Assembly (NCBI GenBank): GCA_041666525.1
Contig: JBAYGT010000017.1
Coordinates: 1 to 45,056, forward strand
Source: JBAXTZ01 sp041666525
GTDB taxonomy: Bacteria > Bacillota > Negativicutes > JBAXTZ01
Direction of reading: 5' to 3'
DNA length: 45,056 nucleotides
Shown: positions 1 to 10,682 of the stretch, piece by piece
Position numbering within the stretch: position 1 is the stretch's first letter
Layout of the letters: the number at the start of each line of letters is the position of its first letter
The notes under the pieces: generated by a model
What the model was told of the DNA's origin: nothing
Seen by the model: only the letters and a program-made list of their open reading frames with translations
The model's database searches: none
Made by a program: the position numbers and the translations under genes

Positions 1-3000
1 GCGTCCGTTTAGCGCCTGAACCGAATCCGTAGCACCCAGATTGTTGAATATCCCGGTTGTTCCAACATTTATCATTAGCGTCGCAACCGTTGTTCCGGAT
101 GCTGTTGCGGTCGAAATGACCGTTCCGCCGCTGTTTATCGTTACTCCAGCCGTATCGCTGACGCTTACCGGTCCGCTGCCGTTAATATTGGCAATAGCCA
201 ACGCTGTTCCGGCGGCTACGGCAATCGTTCCGCCGGTAGCTGTCAATGTTCCCAAATTGTTGGAGGTGTTAGTCAGTGTGATCCCGCCGCTGCCAGCGTT
301 GACTATCGTCGTTCCGCTGATGGTCAATACCCCGTTTTGCCCGACGCTACCAGTAGCCGTCACTGTCAGCCCGCCAACACTGACGGTGGAAGCGCCAAGC
401 GTTAGTGTTGATTCGCTGGTTTGAGTAATTGTGGCATTAGTGCCAGTCAGCGCTACTGTTATCGCGCTACCACTGCCGGTTTTATAGCCAATGTTGATAC
501 CGCCATCGACAATAACAGCATGGGTATCAGCGTATGTACCTGGACTACCATCATACCCCGCCACTCCGCCAGCGTAAACACTTCCAATGCTTGTATTGCT
601 GCCGCTGATTGTTGTTCCGTTTATAACCACGTTGTCAATCACGTTGTCATTCTCTCCGGCGATTCCACCGACATATACAGCCGCGCCTTTGCCAAAACAA
701 TCTGTGCCGTTGGCGATAATTGTTGCGCCGTTTACAAAAGCTCCGGTTATGCTGCCAGCATTAATCCCGGCAATTCCGCCAATAAGAATCGAACCATGGC
801 TCAAATTGCTGCCAGACAGCGTCACGCTGCTGGTAGTACTGTTTGTTACCGCATCATTGTTCATCCCGACTACTCCGCCGACACAAACTGTTCCGTCCGT
901 GGCGCTACCACCAACAAAGCCGCCACTAACTCTAGCTCCGCTTATAAGCCCTGCCGCGTTGTAGCCGGCTATTCCACCAAGATTAACGCTAACGCCACTA
1001 CCGCCGGCAGCTATTGTCGTGTTAGTTACCGTTACACCGGAAACCGTGCCTAAAGAACCAGCTACAGTGCCGTTCCCCCCAACTACTCCACCAATGTATA
1101 CGGAACTGCCGCTTGCGCCACTACCGCTGATTGTGCCGCCGCTGACAACGCTTACAGTTATTGTTCCATCGTTCTGCCCGGCAATACCGCCGATATAAAT
1201 ATCACCACTCGCGCTACTACCGGTTATCGAAGGAGTGCTTAATGTCAAGTTGCTTACTGTTGCTCCGCTGGAAAGCTGCTGGAACATACCGACATAGGCT
1301 TCAGTGCTATCAATAGACAAGCCAGTTAACGTATGTCCGCCGCCGGAGAATTTTCCCATAAACGATGTTCCCACGCCAGCACCAATCGGAGTAAATGTTC
1401 CAATAGCGGTAATGTCGGCGTTCATGGCATATGTGGCGTATTGCGATATTTCGTTATTCACCCGGGTCAAATCGGTATAGTCATTAACAGTATACGTACC
1501 AACAATACCGTCGGAGGCAATGAGCCAGCCGGAATCGGCCAGCGGACGAGCGCTTAATGTCGCCTGCCCGGAAGATATTTGCGTTGATGATGGACCACTG
1601 TGGGTAATATATCCGGGTGTTCCACCGCTGCCATAAGCGTTAAATTTTACACTACTAACCACACGGGTATTCCCGAAGTTATGAATATTTGAAGCACCGG
1701 CAGTAAGACTGCCTATGTTGCTAGTACCGATGGTTATGTTGTTTTTGTCATACACTGAAACCGTAGCACCAGTCGTCGAGAAAGTGCCGAAATCATTTTC
1801 GGGGTTATCCAACGTTATCACGTTACCAACGGCATTGATAGTTGTAGCGCCGGTGATGTTCAACGCTCCACTCTGCGTCACCAAGCCCGTTGCAGTTACC
1901 GACAGTCCGCCGGCGCTGATGGTAGATGTTCCGAGCGTCAGTGTTGATTCACTAACCTGCGTAATTGACGCGCTGGCGCCTGTCAACGAAACGCCAATCG
2001 TTCCGCCGCTGCTATAATTCAGGCCAACATCTCCACCGCCAACTACAGCTATCCGCGTATTAGCGCCGCTGACACCTTCGTTACCGCCCGCCACGCTGCC
2101 GACATAAACCGTGCCGCTCGTACTACTGCCACTGATTGTCCCACCGTTCACTGTAACAGTGGTAATCGTTCCGCTATTTTTCCCCGCTATCCCGCCGACA
2201 TAACCTGCTCCGCCAGTGCTGCGGCCCTCTATCGCCCCGCCGCTCAATGCGGCAGCAGTAATTATCCCGTGATTGTCTCCGGCAATTCCGCCAATAAGGA
2301 CTGCTGCGTATTGATTATTTGTGTTGCTGCCCGCTATCGTTCCGCTGTTCACTGTGACATCTGTAATCATTCCATAATTTAATCCTGCAATTCCGCCAAT
2401 ACAAACTTGTTCTTCTTCGCTACTGCACCTAATCGTTGCACCGCTCACGGAACTTCCGGCAATCGTTCCGCCATTTTGACCGGCAATTCCGCCAACACGG
2501 TAATCTGTATACGCACCGCTGCTTTCAATCGTCCACCCATCCACCGTGCTACCAGTAATTGTTCCTTGATTGTCTCCTGCAATTCCGCCAATATAGAGGT
2601 CGTATTCTAAACTTCCACCAACATGCGCCGCAGCCAACGTCAGGTCGCTGACGGTGGCATTTGATCCGCTAATACGGCTGAATAGACCTATACATTGCAA
2701 GGAAGTTCCATTGATCGTCAACCCTCCGAGGGTATGACTCTGTCCATAGAATTTCCCGGCAAAGCTGTCTGTATCGTTTCCTATCGGCGTAAATCCGGAC
2801 AATCCCGTATCGATGTCATTATTTAAATAATATTGAGCATTTTCTGACAAATCATTATGCACGTTGTTCAAATCAGCGCTGTCATATAATGAATATGTTC
2901 CAACAAGAGAGCTGTATCCGGATATTAAGCTAGTTGCAGTAGCAGCCAATGGTCTTGCATTGATAGTTGCCGTCCCAGTTGCTCCAGCGATGGTTTTGCC

Positions 3001-6000
3001 GCTTGCGAAAGTTATCTGCCCGGCGCTACCGCTGCTACCAAAAGCGTTAAGCGTCACACCGTTGATCGCGGTGACGTTGTCACTGACGTTAAAAGTCGTC
3101 GCGCTGGCAATAAGCCTGGCAACATTGCTGGCACCAAGAGTTATATTGTTCATATCGTATATTCTTGCCGTCCCGCCTGTCAACGAAACTGTGCCGAAGT
3201 CATTTGACGTGTCGTCAAGCGTTATCGTGTTAGCTCCGGCATTAATAGTCGTAACACCCGTGACATTCAACACTCCGCTTTGCCCGACACTGCCGGTAGC
3301 CGTCACCGTCAGTCCACCGGCGCTGATGGTGGATAATCCAATCGTGAACACCGTTCCGGCTGTTTGAACAATACTTGCGCTCGTACCGGTCACAAGAACA
3401 GTGTTGCTAGCTGGCTGTAGGGTTACTGCTCCATTAAGTAAATGACCATGCAGGTTGTTGGTGCCTGAACCTCCCCCGACAATATCACCGACAGTAACGG
3501 CATTATTCAAGCTGCTGGCACTAATTGTGCCTTCGGTCACAGCAATTCCTGTGATTGTACCACCATCATTGTATCCAGCCACGTCACCAACATACACCTC
3601 TGTACTACTCGAACTGCCGGTTATCGATGGACTACTCAAAGTCAGATTGCCAATCGTTGCACCGCTACCACGGACATAACCGAACAAACCCACATATTGA
3701 GCAGTCTGATTAATGGTTAGATTAATGATAGTATTACTCAGTCCGTAGAACTTTCCTAAAAACGGTGTCGAGCTATCGCCAATCGGCACAAAATTCGCGA
3801 TACCGGAAGCATCTAACGTCGCAGCGCTAAGATTGTATGTCGCGTTGGCTGACAAGTCATTGCGTACGTTGTTCAAATCGGTACTGTCATACAGTGAATA
3901 TGTTCCAACAATGGAGCTGTATCCTGATATTAGGCTGGTCGCTGTAGCAGCCAACGGTCTCGCAGTAATACTTGCCATACCGGTTGTTCCGGTTATCGTT
4001 TTACCGCTCGCAAAAGTTATCTGTCCGGCCGTACCGTTGCTGCCGAAAGCATTAAGTGTTACACCGCTGATCGCGGTGACGTTGTCACTGACGTTAAAAG
4101 TCGTCGCGCTGGCAGTAAGGCTTGCCAGATTGCTTGCGCCGAACGTCAATTCGTCCTTGTCATATATTGTTGCCGTTCCACCGGTAAGAGACACTGTGTC
4201 AAAATCGTTGGTTGTTCTGTCCAGTGTTATCGCGCTGCTGCCGGCATTGATTGTTACTGTGCCTGCGGTTAACGCCTCGGTCTGGGTTACTGCACCGTTG
4301 GCAGTAATGTTTAAACTAGTCTGGATACCGCCTGTTAAAGCTACCGGCCCGGTAACGGCAACACCAACTGTATCGCCGGTAAACGACATTGCCCCGAAGC
4401 TATTTGCCGGGCCAGTCAGGTTAATATTACTACCGTCGGCATTAAACGTTGCTGTTCCGGCAGTTATCGGCGCGGTTTGGGTAATGTTACCGGTCGCTGT
4501 TATCGTCATCGCAACCGCGGATAGTGGCAGACTACCAAAACTGCCTGTACCGAATTCGATAGCCTTGTTTAGGTCTAAAGACAGCGTGTCGAGCGTGGAT
4601 CCGGACGCCCATGTCCCGACGTTCAGCCCGACGTTGGTGACGCTGTCACGCAAGCCGACGTCGTGGACGCCGCCCGCGGCGAAGTTATATGTCACCGCGC
4701 CAGTCAGCACATTGGCGTAACTGCTCAAATCGATTGAGCTGCCGCTGCCGTTATTGTTAATTGTCGTTGTACCGCTGACTGTTAACGCGCCACTTTGGCG
4801 AACATCTCCGTTAGCAGTTACATCTAACTGCGTCAGGCTGCTTCCAGCTAACGTTACGCCGTTAATGTCCTTAACCAATGCCGTGGCACCAGTCAGTCCG
4901 AGAGTTGTGAAGTTGTTGCTGTATGACGCATCGTTCAACACAATACTAGAACTACCGGCGTTAAGTGTTGCCGTATCGGCGGTTATCGACCCGCTCTGGG
5001 TTACCGCACCGTTGACCGTCAATCCCAGCGTCGTCAAGCTGCTCGCTGCCAGAGCTATTCCGTTACTATCCACTATCGAAGCAGTGCCGCCGGTTAAGCC
5101 CATCGTCGATATATTGTTGCCGGTATTGGTCAGGGTTATGAGATTGCTGCCGGCATTTATTGTTGCGGTTCCGGCAGTTATTGCCGCAGTCTGAGATACT
5201 GAACCGCCAGCACGAACATTGATAGTAGTGGCGGTGTTACTACCGCTGATCTCCGACAAATTCACACCGGCGTTACTATATGTTAATGTAACACTGGTCA
5301 GCGCTCCAGTTGTCGCACGTACAGCAACCTCGCCCGCGGTCGTTGAATTATTTTTCAGCGAGAAAGTATGATTGCCGGCGCCGCTAAAGTTTGAATTAAT
5401 CGTCCCGTTGATGATGTTGGCGTTGTTCAGAGTGATCCCGTACCCGCTGCCACTATTGCCAACGGTAATACCACCCGCGGTTATCGTTCCGGTCTGTGAT
5501 ATTTGTCCATAATTTTGCAACGTCAGGTTGCCGCTACCAAGCAGCATATTACCAATCGCAACTCCGTAAGAACCGGCATTAATGTTAGCACTGGCTCCGG
5601 TAACGCTAACCGTATTTTCAATAAAGTTTGCCCGCGACAAATCGACAGCAAATCCCAGCGCCGATACCGTGATGCCGCCCTTCAGACTACTAGAAACACT
5701 CTGGCTGACATTGCCGCCAGCCGTCAGCAAGAAACTGCCCGAAATCTGGCAGGAACCCAAGGTAACCGGACCAGCGGCAAGAATTTCCACTTTCAAAGGC
5801 CCTTGATCGGACGGGTAGCCGCTGACTGAAAGTGTACCGCCAAAGTTATTTCCGGTATTGAGCAGTGAAATTGTACCTGTGGGATTATTGAATCCGGCCC
5901 AACTGGTAATATCAAGGTTGGTTCCTGGCGCCTGACTGATTGTTTTGCTTGATGCATATATTGCCAGGCCGTTGTCGATACCTGCGCCGGTGATCGTTGC

Positions 6001-9000
6001 TGATCCCAATGTCAAATTCCTGTTATCCTGCTGGCGTACCCGCGCGGCGGCAGCAGTTAAACAGAGTATGCCGTTGAAGTCGTTGAACGAGCTTTCTAGA
6101 CCGATCGAGCCAGCCGCCGTAAGAGTTACAGCGCCACCAAGGATTTGCTCGCCGTCATTGGTACCCTGTGTCAAGTCTCCGCCAGTAGTAATTTGCAGGG
6201 AACCAGCGCTGCCAACATCAGCGCCAGCAAGATAGAGAGCATTGCCGTCGCGTATTACAGCGCTAGCAGCCGTCAGATTCAAATGATTAAAATTGTTGCT
6301 GACGTTATCCAGCGCTATCGTATTACCGCTATCCATCAATGTCGTCTTGCCGCTGACTATCAGCGCTCCAGACTGTGTGATATTGCCGTTTGCCGTCACT
6401 GTCAGGCCGAAATAATTAGTTACATCGGTCAACGTCGATGTTGCCAGTGTCAATCCGTTGATATCGGTAATTGCCGCTTGTCCGCCGCTCAAGCTTAATA
6501 TTGAAAAATCATTAGCTGCGTTCGTTGCGGTTATATGGCCGCTGCCGGTATTAATCGTGAGTGTCTGTCCAACAGCGTTGATTATTCCGTCAACATTGAT
6601 TGCGCCACCGGTAGTGATAATATTCAGCGGCGCAACAGTCGCCGTCAGATTGCCCGCGAAGTTTATCCCGCCGCTGTTAAGCGCTGCCAGCGTCGCCGCC
6701 GATATCGCCGTCACCGCGCCGCTATAAGTCTGTCCGGCGGCGGTTATCGTGATATTACCGTCCACTATAAACTGTGAACTGTCGGCCGTTAAGCCCACGC
6801 CGGGTTGCAGGAAAATATTGTTGCCGGTATAACTAAACGGCATGTTGCCGACCGAGTAATTATTTAGCGCTATCGTCCGCAAATCGCTCATGGCAGCGAC
6901 GTTGCTATTCAACACATTTTTGCTGATATTGTAGCTGCTGCCGCTGACGAACGTCGCCGCCGCATTACCGCCGTAGTCGAAATTTTTCACATAAACCATA
7001 AACGGGGAAGTTAGTTCGCCGTCATAGTTGATTGAATAGTTACTGCCACCTGGCGCTGTTGTCGTGCCAAGTAAGCTGCCGCTACTCAACAAATCAATAG
7101 TGTACGTTGTAAGAACGGACAGATTTGCCAACGACCCGCTAATAACGATGCTACTAGCCATCGCATACATTACATAATTGCCGTTGTGGCTGGTCCAATA
7201 AGCATTTGCAGGCGGATACGTCGTATATGTTCCAAGCGTACTTGCCGACGTCGGTGTCAACCCATTTAATATAGTATCAGTCTTCTTGTTCGACCAAAGA
7301 ATATAGCGCCCGCTACCCATCTCAATCGCAGTCGCGCCCAGCGTCGAGTTATTGATAATATTACCAAAGGTTGCCGCCAGATACAGATTATCGGCTCCGG
7401 CAACTGCCAGTTTGCCGGATGTCGTAAAGGTCAAATCGCCGTTATTGGCAAGAATAGTGCCGTTGCCAGCGCTAATTGTGGTTGCACCATTAATAATTAC
7501 CGCGCCGGTCGCCGTCACCGCGAGTCCCCCTACGCTGATGGTGGACGCACCCAACGTCAACGTCGCCTCGCTGATCTGATTAATTGTTGCTGCAGTCCCT
7601 GTTATACCTGCGGTTATTGATCCGCCGCCGGTATAATCCAGGGCAATGTTACCGCCAGTCAAAACCGTTCTGGTATCGGCGCCGGTAAACGAACTGCCGC
7701 CATAAATGCCGAAGCTTCCGCCGGCATACACTTTTCCGCTGCTGCTATCGGCGCTGATGTTCAGTCCGTTGACCGAAGCAGAGGTAAGCACATCATAATA
7801 GTTACCGGCAATTCCACCGGTTCTGATTGTCCCGCCGGCGGTCCTGCTATCCAGCGTAATACCGGTAATGGTCACGCCGCTGACCGTTGCGCCACGACTT
7901 CCCCGCCACACATCGCTTCCGCCGATAATACCCGCTACGCTGAGCGTACTGTTTATGCTGGCGGCCGATATAGTTGCGCCGGTAATCGTTACGTTATTAA
8001 TATGGCTATTATTAGAATCGTCTTTGCCGACTACCCCGCCAACAAAAACAGTAGCGCCCGGGCAACCGCTACCGGTCAAAGCGCCGCGCATTATTCCGCC
8101 GGTCACTGCTACGTCGGTGATTAGCGCACCATCACCGTTTATTCCAGCTATGCCGCCAACAAAAGAATCCTGGCCCCAATCAGATACTAATACATTTTCC
8201 GTTGCGCTGACTGTCGATCCGGAAAGCTGCACGCCGGAAATTGTACTGTCATTTCGTCCGGCGATACCGCCAGCAAAGGCAAAGCAAGTAATGTTGCTGC
8301 TGCTGACGGTTATTCCGCTACCAGTAGCGTAAGTTATCAACCCGTAATTGTGGCCGGCAATACCGCCGGCATAAACATTGTAATAAAAACCGGTACCATC
8401 ACCAATGACAGTAACGCCGCTGGCAGTAACTCCGCTAACAACAGCTCCGGCCTCATTCATTCCGACAAATCCGCCGGCATAAAGGTTGCTGCTGTAATAA
8501 TCCGATCCAAAGTCCTGGGCTTTTGTCAACCCGGCGCTGACCAATCCTCCGGTTATCAGCCCCCAATTATCCCCGGCAATCCCGCCGACACAAACATTGC
8601 CGTCACTGACGTTGCTGCCGCTGAGGGTAGCGCCGCTGACAGTACCGCCAACCAGCGTGCTTCCGACAGCGTTAACACCGGCGATGCCGCCGACATATAC
8701 CACGCCAGTAGTGCTGCTGCCAGTTACACTACCGCCGTTAAGAATAGTATTATTTATCGCACCAAGATTTTTCCCTGCGATACCGCCGATACAAAGCTCC
8801 GTGTTTGAAGAACTGGCGCTAATATTCGGGCTGTTCAAGACCAGACTGCTAACTATCGCGCCGCTGCCGACATAACCAAACAAACCGACATATTGGACAT
8901 TGGTGGTGTTGATGGTCAGATTGCTGATGGTGTTATTTAAGCCGTCGAATTTTCCGGAGAAAGACGTGGCAGCATTACCTATCGGCGTATATGTAACTCC

Positions 9001-10506
9001 GGTCATATCAATATCATTACCGAGGGCAAAACCATCGCCCCACCAGCTGGTATTGTTGCCAATCGCAGCGAGGTTGGCTGCGGTATTTACCAGCATGTAA
9101 CCGATACTGGTACCGCCGGTGATGTTAAACGAAGTCGCAGTGCCGAAAGTCGCCGGGTTGTAATAAACTTTCGCGGTTGCTAATGTCCCCAACGTTACTG
9201 CGTTGGCATCGGTTGCATTGAACGTCCCGACACCTGTTCCGCTGTTATCGCAACGCAAAGTCAAAGTGCCAGTACCGCCGTACTGGATTTGCTGACCGCT
9301 CACGATGGTAATGTCCCGATAGGCAGAGAGCGTCAAGTCGTGATTACTAGTTCCGGCAGCGTAATCTATTGTCGAGTTTACAAGGATATCACCATTACCA
9401 GCGATCTCTCCGTCTGTTGCAACTGTTACGTTGCTGCTGGTTAAGGCCAAGCTTATCGCTGCAGCACTGGTGCTATCAATGACTATATCCGTCGGGTCAA
9501 CAAGCCACGAACCGGCTGAACCATTTGCCGCTCCGGCATTTACCATTGCTCCGCCAAACAACACGCTCTTGCCGCTGGTCTCGATAAACCCGCCGGCGCC
9601 AACGCTATCGCCGCCGCGGGCGAGCAAGGTGGCACCGGTAACAGCCAAGGTTCCGGTTGCTTTGTCGGCGATAATTTCAATCGTACCGCCGTTGCCGGTT
9701 GCTCCGGCATTGGCGTTTAATGTGCCGCTAACGGTGATATTATTGGCATTATTCAGAGTAATTGCCCCGCCATTGCCGTTAAGCGTTGTTGCTTTTATTA
9801 TTCCGCCGACATTGATTGCCGTTGCCCCCTTGATTTCTACCAGCCCGCCGGATGCAAAGATACTGCCCTGGATATTGATTGTGCCATTGCGTTCGCTGGT
9901 GTTAATCGTACCGTTCTGCATGAATGCCAGCGGGTCAACGTGGGAAGTGGTCGCAATTAATCCGGCAACATTGACCTGGGCGCCGGGTGCGAAATACATG
10001 CCGTTGGGATTAGCTAAATATACTATACCGTTGGCGTTCAGCTGTCCGTATATAGCGCTTGGGTTATTCCCAACAATCCGGTTGAGCGCCACCGCGCTGG
10101 CGTTCGGTTGCTGGAAATTGACAGTTTCGTGTTTGGCAATATCAAAGCTGCTCCAGTCGATTGCCGCGCGCTGGCTGGCTTGGGCAATATTCGTCACATC
10201 ACCAGCCTGAGTAATTGTCGCCCGCCCGCCAACGACTACTCCGTCCTGCGGCGCAGCATCCACCATATATGGCGAAACGAATAAACCGGCGGCCAATGCC
10301 GCCGCCGCCCATTCTTTAGTGTGCGCACGGATGCCGTCGCCAATTTGTGAAATTTGTGTTTGGATATTTTTATGAAGACAGTTAAATCCCTTGACAACTC
10401 TGCGGCTTTGTGTCTTTGCAGCTTTAAGAACCGACCGGCAAAAACACCTCATCCACTGAGGAATTTCCCGCAACCAGCTCCGGCGGATTTTTCTCGACTG
10501 TTTCAT
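1..10506 (-). CDS. Giant two-partner-secretion exoprotein (filamentous haemagglutinin N-domain, GLUG repeats), C-terminus beyond window
   Basis: Large surface or secreted adhesin, partial: at least 3502 codons are present and the frame is still open at base 1. I followed one frame from the ATG at 10506 by translating most of the region, without seeing a stop. ATG follows AACAGGAGAGTTTT. Residues 1 to ~85 form an extended, very basic signal region ending in a hydrophobic AAAALAAGLFV stretch. Residues ~90-230 are the TPS/haemagglutinin activity domain, with WSSFDI, SAVALNRIVG, NANG and NPNGMYF motifs. The rest is beta-helix-like Gly/Ser/Thr/Asn-rich sequence with four clusters of GLUG motifs (VGGIAG-N type) at about 7640-8870, 3450-3650, 2040-2640 and 480-1250. 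Each cluster is preceded by a module with FTPIG...F.GKF.G and VGLF signatures. Cysteine is scarce. The TpsB outer-membrane transporter is not in the window. Role in adhesion or biofilm is inferred from the family; the ligand is unknown. Confidence 0.93.
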   Translation of the reverse strand, partial: MKQSRKIRRSWLREIPQWMRCFCRSVLKAAKTQSRRVVKGFNCLHKNIQTQISQIGDGIRAHTKEWAAAALAAGLFVSPYMVDAAPQDGVVVGGRATITQAGDVTNIAQASQRAAIDWSSFDIAKHETVNFQQPNASAVALNRIVGNNPSAIYGQLNANGIVYLANPNGMYFAPGAQVNVAGLIATTSHVDPLAFMQNGTINTSERNGTINIQGSIFASGGLVEIKGATAINVGGIIKATTLNGNGGAITLNNANNITVSGTLNANAGATGNGGTIEIIADKATGTLAVTGATLLARGGDSVGAGGFIETSGKSVLFGGAMVNAGAANGSAGSWLVDPTDIVIDSTSAAAISLALTSSNVTVATDGEIAGNGDILVNSTIDYAAGTSNHDLTLSAYRDITIVSGQQIQYGGTGTLTLRCDNSGTGVGTFNATDANAVTLGTLATAKVYYNPATFGTATSFNITGGTSIGYMLVNTAANLAAIGNNTSWWGDGFALGNDIDMTGVTYTPIGNAATSFSGKFDGLNNTISNLTINTTNVQYVGLFGYVGSGAIVSSLVLNSPNISASSSNTELCIGGIAGKNLGAINNTILNGGSVTGSSTTGVVYVGGIAGVNAVGSTLVGGTVSGATLSGSNVSDGNVCVGGIAGDNWGLITGGLVSAGLTKAQDFGSDYYSSNLYAGGFVGMNEAGAVVSGVTASGVTVIGDGTGFYYNVYAGGIAGHNYGLITYATGSGITVSSSNITCFAFAGGIAGRNDSTISGVQLSGSTVSATENVLVSDWGQDSFVGGIAGINGDGALITDVAVTGGIMRGALTGSGCPGATVFVGGVVGKDDSNNSHINNVTITGATISAASINSTLSVAGIIGGSDVWRGSRGATVSGVTITGITLDSRTAGGTIRTGGIAGNYYDVLTSASVNGLNISADSSSGKVYAGGSFGIYGGSSFTGADTRTVLTGGNIALDYTGGGSITAGITGTAATINQISEATLTLGASTISVGGLAVTATGAVIINGATTISAGNGTILANNGDLTFTTSGKLAVAGADNLYLAATFGNIINNSTLGATAIEMGSGRYILWSNKKTDTILNGLTPTSASTLGTYTTYPPANAYWTSHNGNYVMYAMASSIVISGSLANLSVLTTYTIDLLSSGSLLGTTTAPGGSNYSINYDGELTSPFMVYVKNFDYGGNAAATFVSGSSYNISKNVLNSNVAAMSDLRTIALNNYSVGNMPFSYTGNNIFLQPGVGLTADSSQFIVDGNITITAAGQTYSGAVTAISAATLAALNSGGINFAGNLTATVAPLNIITTGGAINVDGIINAVGQTLTINTGSGHITATNAANDFSILSLSGGQAAITDINGLTLATSTLTDVTNYFGLTVTANGNITQSGALIVSGKTTLMDSGNTIALDNVSNNFNHLNLTAASAVIRDGNALYLAGADVGSAGSLQITTGGDLTQGTNDGEQILGGAVTLTAAGSIGLESSFNDFNGILCLTAAAARVRQQDNRNLTLGSATITGAGIDNGLAIYASSKTISQAPGTNLDITSWAGFNNPTGTISLLNTGNNFGGTLSVSGYPSDQGPLKVEILAAGPVTLGSCQISGSFLLTAGGNVSQSVSSSLKGGITVSALGFAVDLSRANFIENTVSVTGASANINAGSYGVAIGNMLLGSGNLTLQNYGQISQTGTITAGGITVGNSGSGYGITLNNANIINGTINSNFSGAGNHTFSLKNNSTTAGEVAVRATTGALTSVTLTYSNAGVNLSEISGSNTATTINVRAGGSVSQTAAITAGTATINAGSNLITLTNTGNNISTMGLTGGTASIVDSNGIALAASSLTTLGLTVNGAVTQSGSITADTATLNAGSSSIVLNDASYSNNFTTLGLTGATALVKDINGVTLAGSSLTQLDVTANGDVRQSGALTVSGTTTINNNGSGSSIDLSSYANVLTGAVTYNFAAGGVHDVGLRDSVTNVGLNVGTWASGSTLDTLSLDLNKAIEFGTGSFGSLPLSAVAMTITATGNITQTAPITAGTATFNADGSNINLTGPANSFGAMSFTGDTVGVAVTGPVALTGGIQTSLNITANGAVTQTEALTAGTVTINAGSSAITLDRTTNDFDTVSLTGGTATIYDKDELTFGASNLASLTASATTFNVSDNVTAISGVTLNAFGSNGTAGQITFASGKTITGTTGMASITARPLAATATSLISGYSSIVGTYSLYDSTDLNNVRNDLSANATYNLSAATLDASGIANFVPIGDSSTPFLGKFYGLSNTIINLTINQTAQYVGLFGYVRGSGATIGNLTLSSPSITGSSSSTEVYVGDVAGYNDGGTITGIAVTEGTISASSLNNAVTVGDIVGGGSGTNNLHGHLLNGAVTLQPASNTVLVTGTSASIVQTAGTVFTIGLSTISAGGLTVTATGSVGQSGVLNVTGVTTINAGANTITLDDTSNDFGTVSLTGGTARIYDMNNITLGASNVARLIASATTFNVSDNVTAINGVTLNAFGSSGSAGQITFASGKTIAGATGTATINARPLAATATSLISGYSSLVGTYSLYDSADLNNVHNDLSENAQYYLNNDIDTGLSGFTPIGNDTDSFAGKFYGQSHTLGGLTINGTSLQCIGLFSRISGSNATVSDLTLAAAHVGGSLEYDLYIGGIAGDNQGTITGSTVDGWTIESSGAYTDYRVGGIAGQNGGTIAGSSVSGATIRCSSEEEQVCIGGIAGLNYGMITDVTVNSGTIAGSNTNNQYAAVLIGGIAGDNHGIITAAALSGGAIEGRSTGGAGYVGGIAGKNSGTITTVTVNGGTISGSSTSGTVYVGSVAGGNEGVSGANTRIAVVGGGDVGLNYSSGGTIGVSLTGASASITQVSESTLTLGTSTISAGGLSVTATGLVTQSGALNITGATTINAVGNVITLDNPENDFGTFSTTGATVSVYDKNNITIGTSNIGSLTAGASNIHNFGNTRVVSSVKFNAYGSGGTPGYITHSGPSSTQISSGQATLSARPLADSGWLIASDGIVGTYTVNDYTDLTRVNNEISQYATYAMNADITAIGTFTPIGAGVGTSFMGKFSGGGHTLTGLSIDSTEAYVGMFQQLSSGATVSNLTLSTPSITGSSASGDIYIGGIAGQNDGTITVSVVSGGTISGSGASGSSVYIGGVVGGNGTVAGSLGTVSGVTVTNTTIAAGGSGVSVNLGGIAGYNAAGLISGARVSGGFVGGSATDGTVCVGGVVGMNNDAVTNSTTSSVTLSGSNLSHGSILIGGIAGINAGSITGAFVNGATIIANGTDCFGKGAAVYVGGIAGENDNVIDNVVINGTTISGSNTSIGSVYAGGVAGYDGSPGTYADTHAVIVDGGINIGYKTGSGSAITVALTGTNATITQTSESTLTLGASTVSVGGLTVTATGSVGQNGVLTISGTTIVNAGSGGITLTNTSNNLGTLTATGGTIAVAAGTALAIANINGSGPVSVSDTAGVTINSGGTVISTATASGTTVATLMINVGTTGIFNNLGATDSVQALNGR
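2846..3270 (-). repeat. Intragenic long repeat, copy A, of the adhesin gene
   Basis: This segment matches copy B at 3851-4275 with a constant offset of 1005 bases (335 codons), so the adhesin frame is kept. Identity is high but not perfect; the longest identical run I saw is about 46 bases ending at 3109 here and at 4114 in copy B. It codes for the region from the YSLYD-DLNN motif into the following haemagglutinin-type repeats. It is best explained by in-frame segmental duplication followed by divergence. Confidence 0.8.
3851..4275 (-). repeat. Intragenic long repeat, copy B, of the adhesin gene
   Basis: Partner of copy A (2846-3270), offset 1005 bases. Shared signatures in the encoded protein are the ARPLAATATSLISGYSS stretch and the following SLYDS-DLNNV motif. 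More diverged relatives of the same module lie around 1260-1560 and 8870-9130. Confidence 0.8.
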
Positions 10507-10572
10507 AAAACTCTCCTGTTGTTTATTGGTTTTATAAATAAATATAAAAAAACACCAACAAACAAGCCGTCG

Positions 10573-10635
10573 CTATGACTGCATATTTATTAGCGCAATA
10601 ATGAATTTTTTTATACAACAAATATTTTTCGCCAT
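10573..10635 (-). CDS. Possible 20-residue upstream ORF in the adhesin leader
   Basis: Between the adhesin promoter and its start codon there is an ATG preceded by a strong ribosome site (TTGGAGG, then 7 bases). It opens a 20-codon frame, MAKNICCIKKFIIALINMQS, that stops at TAG 67 bases before the adhesin ATG. The peptide is short and hydrophobic with a basic N-terminus. It could be a leader peptide controlling translation or a chance ORF. The strong ribosome site is the main support; no family is recognised. Confidence 0.4.
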   Translation of the reverse strand: MAKNICCIKKFIIALINMQS

Positions 10636-10682
10636 GTTTCGACCTCCAATTGCTTGCAGGTTTACGCTGTATGGCACATAAC

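Noticed and set aside
41..10210. Many plus-strand ORFs of 60-295 codons rich in Pro, Val, Leu and Ala across the first 10 kb
   Set aside because: They are antisense shadows of the adhesin: its GLUG and Gly/Thr-rich codons read backwards as Pro/Val/Leu-rich frames. They lack ribosome sites and family resemblance.
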